Below, one piece after another: positions 10,289 through 17,203 of a stretch of 17,203 nt of DNA; the first letter of the stretch is position 1, and the number at the start of each line of letters is the position of its first letter. The notes under the pieces are model-generated. The model saw only the letters and a program-made list of their open reading frames with translations. It made no database searches and was not told the DNA's origin. The stretch lies in assembly GCA_001931875.2 (NCBI GenBank), contig MSJH02000281.1, positions 1-17,203 on the forward strand, in the 5' to 3' direction. A program made the translations under genes and the position numbers. The DNA comes from Byssochlamys sp. IMV 00236 (taxonomy: Eukaryota > Ascomycota > Eurotiomycetes > Eurotiales > Thermoascaceae).

Positions 10289-11396
10289 ATGTCATTTTCT
10301 ATTGAACAGATACCATCACTTCCATTATTAGTCAACAAAAAGCAATCAATCTACCTGACTGACAGTCTATTGTCAGAATTAACAATGAACCAAAAACACC
10401 TAATAAGCAGGTTATCTCGTTTTTTGGAATTTGATAGTGCTTATTTTGATGAAGAAACCAACATTTTTATCAAGAAATGTAAATCAAAACAATCATGTCA
10501 ATCAAACAGGATTAAAACAAGGACAACTAAACGCTTATTTATAGTAATATACTTCTTGCTGCCAAATAGCTCACCATGGATAAATTTAGCCGAGCTGAAT
10601 ACTTTGGAAATGGTTGATGCGTCAAGTAAGAAAATACTCGCCCATATTCTTTCGTGACATTATTCATGCAAAGTACTTTATGTAGATCAGACATCATACT
10701 GTTTCGAAACACGGGCAGACCACAAAATTGGTAAGCGCAGAATAACTATAAACAAACAAGAAAAAAAAGACCTCATTTTGCCTCTCTTTTTTTTTTATTT
10801 TTATATGACAGAAACGCCTCTTTTAACATATAATCTTTCAGAATTAGAGGTAAAGGATTAAATATTTCTTTTTTAATCATAACTAACCTATATCCAATCA
10901 GCAAGTTGCACAACAGCAAGACGCAATCAGTAAAAGATCTCAGTCAATACGAGATCTATTTACCAACAAGCAAATCATTCTCTCTAAAGAAGATACCAGT
11001 GCAGCCAATATCCTTTATACGCTTGCCGCCTTTGCCAACCTATTATGTCAATATCCTCAGTGGAAAAATAATACTGTCCTGATACAAATATGCTCATCTC
11101 AGGTGTCATGGCGTGAATTGGAAGCGGTACCTGAAATTGTACGACAAATCAACCAACTCTACGGAAATCCAGAGTTTGTACCTGTTCACTTTTACCATCA
11201 AGAGATCGATCAAGACGAACTACAGGCATTTACGAACGCAGCAGATATTACTTTATGCCCAAGTGACTCACCGAAAGAATCTATTTTACTAAAGAATTCC
11301 CCTTGTATCTCTTCTCGTTCAGTACAAGACCCTTCAGATATCCCACAGTTAACAAACGCTTTGCATGACGCCTTGACAAGAAGCTCGTTCAACTAG
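10289..11396 (+). CDS. degenerate trehalose-6-phosphate synthase-like protein (GT20 pseudoenzyme)
   Basis: Four exons, 10289-10625, 10686-10730, 10812-10849 and 10902-11396, with introns of 60, 81 and 52 nt. Donors are GTAAGA, GTAAGC and GTAAAG, the last intron has an ACTAAC branch site, and all phases agree. The product has 304 residues. From about residue 113 it aligns with the C-terminal Rossmann half of GT20 synthases: VLIQICSSQ, then GNPEFVPVHFYHQ, DELQAFTNAADITL, and a final DPSDIPQLTNALHDAL that matches the end of the domain. Active synthases have an R-L-D-Y-x-K-G motif; in the ungapped alignment its Arg and Lys become E170 and A175. The DGMNLV segment becomes PKESIL. The first 112 residues replace the much longer N-terminal half and lack the WVHDYHL-type motif. 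It should not make trehalose-6-phosphate. It may be a regulatory relative (in the way yeast has non-catalytic synthase subunits) or a decaying copy; clean splicing and no stops favour a working gene. Confidence 0.75.
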
Positions 11397-11994
11397 AATA
11401 ACCCTATTTATATATCCCCTCCTTTTTTATACCTGCATTAATGATCCTTTTTGTTATGTTTGTATATATTTAAATACATTTAAACAGATAAATAGCAAAA
11501 CTACTACAAAGTTTGACCATTTTGTGCATGTATCGAGCAAGTTAAACTCTTACTATTGCTTGTATCACTATTATACGCTCCTGAAGAAGGGATGGAAATC
11601 TAGAAACAATCAAACACTGTAGCATAATTACCATAACAACTCTTCACCAAAGTTATTTATACAATACGTCTCAAAACTTTTTGTCTTATTTTGTCATCCA
11701 AGATAAATACTTGATAGACTCAAAGCACATTTAGTAAGCCCACTGTCTTGGGTTGATCACTATTCTCCAGCAGATTTAAAACAGTTTTGAAAGAAGGAGA
11801 AAAACGAATGAATAAAGTAAAATGCTGAATGATTTCCTACAACATCATCCGCTTATATATGCACTTTTAATAAAAATAAGAACATACAATAGCAGAAACA
11901 GTAATAGCACCCATGCTCACGTAGAAGAAGATAAAAGAAGTAGAGATGAACAATGAGCTCATGATAACTTTCTTTATAGGCAATTCTATAAACG
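11397..11994. other. convergent intergenic region, no gene seen
   Basis: This is the 3' flank of the GT20-like gene (plus) and of methionine aminopeptidase (minus). It is AT-rich with TATATA and AATAAA-like stretches that could serve as polyadenylation signals. No open frame with protein-like composition, no tRNA and no repeat were found here. Confidence 0.55.
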
Positions 11995-13503
11995 TCAATT
12001 TCTTTTTTGCGTTAATATTTCAACACCTGTTTCTGTCACTAGTAAAGTTTGTTCAAACTGAGCAGAACGCTTGCCATCACATGTGACAGCTGTCCAGTTA
12101 TCAGGCCAAAGTTCATCTCTCCAGTGGCCTTCACAGATCATGGGTTCAATTGTAAAACAATGACCGGGTTTCAATACGCCAATAGCCTTATTGTCTACAA
12201 AAGATATGAATATTATTCTTGTTAAAAATACAGAATATACTTACTGGCATAGTGAGGTACATCAGGAGCACAATGGAAAAGTTGGTTAATACCATGTCCA
12301 CAAAAACTTCGGACAACAGAGAATCCATTCTTTTTGGCATGCTCTTCAATGACCTTGCCAAAATCACGGTATCGAACACCAGGTTTAGCTGTATAACTTA
12401 TTAGCATGCAGGATGGTATAATCTATTGCTTTGGCTACCTATTGCGATCGCCTTTTCCAAACATTCTCTAGCACATTGCACCAACTGTTTGCCTCTTTCA
12501 TCAACATTGCCAACCAAGTAAGTTTCGTTCAAGTCAGCATGAAAACCATTATAGTAACATGATACGTCCAAGTTGACTATATCACCATCCTTCAATGGAC
12601 GTTTGTCTGGGATACCATGACAAATGACCTCATTGACAGATCTAAACAATATCACACACATGTTATTCTGTTTGCTCATTATTCATAAACTATTTCATAT
12701 ACCATACGTGCAAACGGATTTAGGAAATTGGTAATAGTTCAAAGGAGAAGGGTAAGCACCACGCTCAATTGTTGCATTATGGATAATTTCATCTATATGA
12801 GACTGTCAAAAAGACGTTCATTTTATCAAGTCATTTTCTTTACCAATTTCGTCTGTTGTGATACCAGGGCGAACTGCGGCAGCACCAGTATCCAAGACTT
12901 CACGAGCAATCTATCAGCAAATAGTCCCACAAATTAGCTTCCCCTATTATGCTTATTCAAGTAAAAGAAAAAAAATTACCTGGCACACTTTACGCATCGC
13001 TTCAATTTCTTCCGGATTCAATACTCTCATAATTGACCTAGTGCGTTGTTCAGAGACAGGTATACTTGTTTCAGCATAATCAGCTATATAATGACACATA
13101 AGCTGCTATTTTTTTTTCTCTCTCTCTCTTCAAAATGTCTTACGGCGCATTATTTCTTTGGGCACTTGACGCATAGGAGAAAGAGGGTAGACCGCACGAA
13201 GTTCACCTGTGTATCTATAATTAGGGAAAGGGTCGTGAGGTTCGCCTAAGCAACTGTTAGCTTTGTCCAATTCTACGTATCTTGTATTACTTTCAATCTT
13301 TGCCTTGTGAACAAGCTTATGCTGAGCCTATCATTTATGTGAATATCCCAAGAACAAGTTGTTGGTTATATATTGTATACCCAGTTCTTTTTAAAGCAAT
13401 CCTGAGAGCAAAACAGGGAACCCTCAATCTTTAACTTGATACAAGTAGGACATTGAAGAGTAGCAGGCTTTTCACAACCTTCAGTTGAACAAACGTTTGT
13501 CAT
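11995..13503 (-). CDS. MAP1: methionine aminopeptidase 1 with zinc finger
   Basis: Eight exons on the minus strand: 13503-13381, 13327-13144, 13083-12980, 12910-12844, 12792-12708, 12641-12439, 12388-12245 and 12194-11995. The seven introns are 50-69 nt. They join to 1,110 nt, 369 residues, close to the yeast and human enzymes. The enzyme removes the initiator methionine from nascent proteins in the cytosol at the ribosome. The N-terminal zinc finger (C5, C10, C18, C21, C32, C36, H44, H48) is of the C6H2 type and is thought to aid ribosome association. The catalytic pita-bread fold keeps all five metal ligands, D213, D224, H287, E320 and E351, at family spacing, plus H196 in the ICHGIPD motif. 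The residue after E351 is Gln (FEQT), where family members usually have His (FEHT). The ATG at 13501-13503 is chosen because it begins the zinc finger. Confidence 0.96.
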
Positions 13504-14314
13504 TTCTAGCACTTTTAAAAAAGAAAAAACTCACGGAGGCAAGAAAAGCAAGAAAATATATTACTTAGTTTAAAGTCAGAAGAAAGAGTCAGGAAAGAAT
13601 CAAAGTTAACTAGAAAAACAATTCGATATTGTTTACTTATGTGATGATAGAGATATTTATACTTGATAAGAGTCTACTGCAGCAAGGCCTATGGTCAGTA
13701 ATTACACTGAACCGCAGCTCTGGTAGCCTTTTGATCTTCAAAAATTCTAAGTATCCAACCAAAAAAAGCAGTCATGAGCTCAAGGTAATAATTTCTGCCA
13801 TTCTCTTGTGTTCAGCAAATAAAATCATCATTGAAGTAACTGATACTAGGCGAGAATATAGAAAGAGCTTGTATAGTCCATAAATGTCAATTGCTAAGGC
13901 AGAGAGAGAATCTCTAAGTTTCTATGCTTTGTTGTTCTTGACCATGACATATTTTGAACATCTACATAAAAGGGTGCCTTTCCTCTTGAAACCGATTTGT
14001 CTTCCTTTTCGATTTTTATTTGTATAAGGTGGTTAAGCTTTAAAAATCGACACAGACAAGTTTGTGAGGTCACAAATTCGTCAATTATGCACATATTTGT
14101 GTGCTTTTACTGAGCTCTTTGCTTTCATTTTTCAGTATATGTTTATCGATAATAAGAGTAAATAATTTTCTGTCACAAAGTACTCTAAAACAATTTTTTT
14201 TGTAAGGAGCACCAAAGGCAACTCGGGGTTTATTAAGAACTATAAAATAGCCACTACATTGTTTTTGATTTTTATGATTTTGTTGATGTTTTTTAGGGTT
14301 TAGTGGTTTAAGTT
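13504..14314. other. gene-poor spacer upstream of MAP1
   Basis: The first 100 or so bases are A-rich on the plus strand and probably hold the MAP1 leader and promoter. An open stretch at 13629-13883 (plus) has a protein-like segment containing KIIIEVTDTRREYRKSL, and another at 14094-13894 (minus) is also open. Neither has a recognisable domain or good start context. They may be decayed gene or transposon remains. Confidence 0.35.
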
Positions 14315-14340
14315 AATATATATATATATATATATATATA
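14315..14340. repeat. (TA)n microsatellite
   Basis: An uninterrupted alternating TA tract of about 26 nt. It lies 38 nt beyond the stop codon of the adjacent minus-strand LINE fragment, on its 3' side, so it may be the element's simple-repeat tail and not an independent microsatellite. Confidence 0.85.
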
Positions 14341-14377
14341 GCTATGTGGGCAGCTAGCAGTTGTGATAGCAAAAGGC

Positions 14378-14980
14378 TTAAAGAATAATATGAGGGAGTG
14401 GGAGCGGGGAGACACGTGAGATCAGTAGTGCTTCTTGAATAGATCCTTGAACACGACGTTGAACATCACGCCGTATCTTCACAGAGCTAAAAAGTTGATG
14501 ATCAAAGACCATAGCCCAATGGTGCCGCCAAACAGAAGCAAGGGCATGACCTAAGATAACGGGCACAGGTGGATCATACTGTTTTTTGAGTTGTGGAAAT
14601 TGAAAGTAGAATAGCGCTCGGGATAAGGCTGGAACTGAAAAAGATGAATTAAAATGTTGTTCCTATATTGTTTTCCAGATGAATTGCTTGTTAGGGCAGT
14701 TAAAGACGAAGTGATGTATGTCTTCCACCGACGAAAGACAAAGAACGCATTTGTCCGAGTCGAAAACAGTAGGTAGAAGCTGGTAGAGGGTAGAACGGCT
14801 CGGTATCTTTGAGTATAATAAACGAAACCATATATTACGACTTTGTACTGTAAGAGAAGAGGACCAGAATGCTTACCATCTTTTGGCAGGAAGCGTTGGA
14901 TGAGTGGCGATACTCCAAAACAAGTGTTTTGTCAGGCTTTGTAGAAAAAGGGACCTTTTGTGACTGCTGTTACCACTTGC
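14378..14980 (-). mobile_element. degenerate 3' fragment of a LINE-type (non-LTR) retrotransposon
   Basis: The minus strand reads as one frame from 14980 to a TAA at 14378-14380, broken by stops at 14873-14875 and 14663-14665. It carries the C-terminal part of a non-LTR polyprotein. First comes a segment (FWSIATHPTLPAKRW, then AFWSSSLTVQSRNIW) typical of the region after the reverse transcriptase. Next is a zf-RVT type zinc-binding module: RLLYSKIPSRSTLYQLLP, then CVLC, EDIHHFVF, NC and W. The tail is HALASVWRHHWAMVF. No reverse transcriptase core (YxDD) is present, so the copy is 5' truncated, as LINE insertions often are, and no longer able to move. The subfamily is not identified. Confidence 0.75.
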
Positions 14981-15188
14981 CTATTTCATCGTTCAAATCG
15001 CATACAGTTATTTTTCGCAATGTCTTTAATATTTCGCATGGAGAAAAATACAAGGCAAACAACAAGCTATCGAGCAACAAAGGTCTTTATAAATAAAACT
15101 ATTACTGAAGGGTATAGTGAAGCATCGCTTGCAGTATATTAGCACCACTATTAATAATAGTAATAATAATTGTAAAAGTCATCAAAAC
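14981..15188 (+). promoter_or_regulatory. upstream region of the ASCC1-like gene
   Basis: The spacer between the LINE remnant and the next ATG. The ASCC1 frame stays open back to about 15117 but has no earlier ATG. An AG acceptor-like site (GTATATTAG, ending 15143) could mark a leader intron. No clear TATA element is visible. Confidence 0.35.
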
Positions 15189-16096
15189 ATGATTACCGAA
15201 AGCTATGCTGTAAAGAAATCACTTCATGGTCTTTTGATTGGGAAAAAGGGTAGCAGACTGAAGCAACTGACAGAGGAAACAGGCACGCATGTTAGGGTTC
15301 AAAGAGGCAAGGACCAAGTGATAGTGAGCGGCCCTGATAAGGAGAGTATTGAAAAGGCTAAACTGGCAATCGATCGCACGTTGCAACAAGCACAACAGCG
15401 AATGCGGCCAACCCATTTCCTATCGATACCTATCACGGGCGTCAAGCAACAGATTGAAGCATTCTATAGGAAGATAGACACGATAGTCAATCCGGACGCA
15501 CTTGTATTACCTGCCAACTTTCACATTACGTTGGGAGTTATGTCTCTCCTGGATCGAGAAGAGATTGATCGAGCTGTTAAATACTTTAAAGAGGAATGCT
15601 CAACTGTTGCTCATCAAGTGCTTGAGAACAGCCCTTTGAGCGTGAGGTTACAAAAACTAGCTATTATGCAACCTAACCCAGGTTAGTTAAAGGTATTTTA
15701 AAATGAAAAAAGTCGCTTATAAAGCAAGATAGCTGAAGCGCATGTATTGTATATTGAGCCGCAAGATGAGACACAGCTGCTCGTTAAATTGTGTAAGGCA
15801 GTTATTGAAAAAATGATAGATGGAGGGTTTATGAAAATGGAAAAGAGGCCATTAAAGGTAATCAAATAAGCAAACGGACAAAACTATGACTGAAATGATA
15901 CCAGCTACATGCAACACTTGTAAATACAAGTCATTGTAAAGGAAAGGTCAGACAGCCCTTTGATGCTAGGTCGATTCTTCAAGAGCATAAAGAGATCAAC
16001 TTTGGGCAAGTTGTGTTGGATAAGGTTTGTTTTATGAAAATGGGTCGGACAGGGCCAGGCAGAACATATGAAAGTGAAGGGCATATTTTACTATAA
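15189..16096 (+). CDS. ASCC1: ASCC1-like protein: KH domain plus 2H phosphoesterase
   Basis: Three exons, 15189-15681, 15733-15857 and 15905-16096, with introns of 51 and 47 nt (GTTAGT and GTAATC donors). Frames agree and give 269 residues. Residues 5-65 form a KH RNA-binding domain with the GxxG loop at G18-K-K-G21. The rest is an AKAP7/LigT-like 2H phosphoesterase domain: THFLSIPI at 75-82, first catalytic motif H112-x-T114 (FHITLGV), and second motif H208-x-T210 (LHATLVN). Both histidines and both threonines are kept, so the enzyme fold could be active. In animals ASCC1 belongs to the ASCC complex, which acts in alkylation damage repair and transcription coactivation. The start is the first ATG in frame, just before the KH domain; animal proteins carry a longer N-terminal extension, so an upstream exon is possible. 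Confidence 0.88.
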
Positions 16097-17133
16097 AGTG
16101 TAAAAGAACTAAATAATTGCTAATGTCTAAAATTATGTATTTTTTGCTTTGATGCTTTAACATTATCCAACTCTAAAGTATTCCAATCAGCTCGTGAGAT
16201 ATGAACCAGAAAAATGATTAGGGACATAGATGCCTAGATGACCTTGTTGAATCAATATATCATAGTTGTGTTAAAAGGCCAAACACTGATATAAGAGTAA
16301 CAACTATAAATTCTGTGATAGATAATAGCATCATAAATTTTAGCTACTTTTTTAGGCTTTTGTATGCGAGTGCACTTGACAATGTAGCAACAATTTGCGA
16401 CATTGTTGACATTATCTGCTGTAAAACTTTCGAAAGCACAACCTCCTAGAAGGCTTGGCGCAACAGCATGTAGTTTTTGCAAGTTTTAACTGTAAAGTCA
16501 ATTGTCTAATTAATGCCTTTTGTGAAATAAATGACAATAATGCTTTATAATCTTATGGTAGAGCATAAAGTGTACCTTCCATTCCTCTATCACATTAGAT
16601 TAAAAGTAAATCATAATAGATAAAAAATAAAGCACAGCTTCAATAAATCTCACATTATTACACTACTATGTTATAGTGATATGATTGATCCGTTGTAAAT
16701 TGGGTTAACAATATGGTGAAGCCGTATTTCGAAATTGTAAAGTTCTTAGCAAGGCACTGTGGTGATTATTCGAAAGACAAGGCGGTAATGTATAATAAAA
16801 CTAAACAAAATATTTTACTAATTACAATCATGGATCTTATAAATACTAATTGCTTAGATAGTCATTATTACAGTGTAACTTAGAAGATATAAATAATAGT
16901 ATTGCATGTAGAGATCTCAATATTGAAATCTCGCAATGCTAAATTATGTTTTATAAGAATATTCTATGAGATGAGAAACACAAGTACATCTTGCTTCAAA
17001 TTTTGAGCAGCTGCATTTCACTTAATTCTTGATCATTTCCTTTATAGTTAAAAGCAAAAACATGTTTTAACAAAGCCTTATACCATAGCATAGTAAAGAA
17101 CTTCGAAATTATATATCAGACTAACTAACACAT
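16097..17133. other. AT-rich region without a convincing gene
   Basis: About 1 kb of strongly AT-rich sequence downstream of ASCC1. The only notable open frame is on the minus strand, 16482-16252 (76 codons), with protein-like residues such as LHAVAPSLLGGCAFESF and a Lys-rich stretch. It has no continuation across plausible splice sites and I recognise no family. It may be a decayed gene or transposon fragment. No tRNA or other RNA gene was found. Confidence 0.4.
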
Positions 17134-17154
17134 AATATATATATATATATATAT
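17134..17154. repeat. AT dinucleotide tract
   Basis: An alternating AT tract of about 21 nt that runs directly into the left arm of the palindrome that follows. Confidence 0.85.
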
Positions 17155-17180
17155 CACGTGACTCAAATCACGTGATATAT
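17149..17180. promoter_or_regulatory. perfect inverted repeat with two CACGTG boxes
   Basis: A 13-nt arm (ATATATCACGTGA) at 17149-17161 and its exact reverse complement at 17168-17180 are separated by six bases (CTCAAA). Each arm carries TCACGTGA, a palindromic E-box bound by bHLH factors, at 17154-17161 and 17168-17175. It could be a paired bHLH operator, a cruciform-prone site, or one end of a small transposable element; the gene it would serve lies beyond the window. Confidence 0.6.
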
Positions 17181-17203
17181 TTATGACTACAATAGTCTTA
17201 GCA

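Noticed and set aside
10626..10657. Reading exon 1 of the GT20-like gene through to the stop at 10655-10657 as a separate 122-aa gene
   Set aside because: A GTAAGA donor at 10626 and three successive introns keep phase all the way to the GT20 domain, and exon 2 aligns with the family, so a single spliced gene is simpler.
14293..14304. TTTAGGGTTTAG resembling a telomere repeat
   Set aside because: Only about one and a half units, not a tandem array, and far from the window end; chance in AT-rich DNA.
14869..15142. Plus-strand frames of 60-75 codons
   Set aside because: They overlap the antisense LINE remnant and the ASCC1 leader, with no protein-like features of their own.
1..17203. CRISPR arrays, bacterial operons, tRNA or rRNA genes
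   Set aside because: No spaced direct repeats, Shine-Dalgarno-led gene clusters, tRNA cloverleaf sequences or rRNA signatures were seen; the intron-rich structure is eukaryotic.

Overview
The window looks like nuclear DNA of an AT-rich, intron-bearing fungus, most likely an early-diverging one (Mucoromycota, probably Mucorales-like). The evidence is the set of many short introns (42-81 nt, GTAAGT/GTATGN donors, CTAAC/CTGAC-like branch sites, AG acceptors), the compact gene spacing, and an animal-like SZT2 gene alongside ordinary eukaryotic housekeeping genes. The assignment is an inference; no rRNA or other marker gene is present. All gene models below were spliced by hand, and every joined exon keeps reading frame.

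Layout. 1-7931 (+): the 3' three quarters of a giant SZT2 gene (KICSTOR scaffold, TORC1 control), cut off at its 5' end where the window opens with 35 A. 8426-8863 (-): a small two-exon tyrosine-rich protein, convergent with SZT2. 9446-9814 (+): a doubtful small gene. 10289-11396 (+): a four-exon gene for a 304-residue degenerate relative of trehalose-6-phosphate synthase (GT20) that has lost the sugar-nucleotide-binding residues. 11995-13503 (-): a complete eight-exon methionine aminopeptidase 1 (369 aa) with zinc finger and all five metal ligands. 14378-14980 (-): a dead 3' fragment of a LINE-type retrotransposon, followed on its 3' side by a (TA)n tract. 15189-16096 (+): a complete three-exon ASCC1-like protein (269 aa, KH domain plus 2H-phosphoesterase fold). 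16097-17203: AT-rich DNA with no convincing gene, ending in a perfect 13-nt palindrome that holds two CACGTG boxes.

The genes do not form a pathway; this is an ordinary eukaryotic gene neighbourhood. The two points of greatest interest are a KICSTOR scaffold gene outside animals, and the GT20-derived pseudoenzyme. SZT2 and trehalose phosphate metabolism both touch nutrient and stress signalling, but nothing in the sequence links these two genes beyond proximity.
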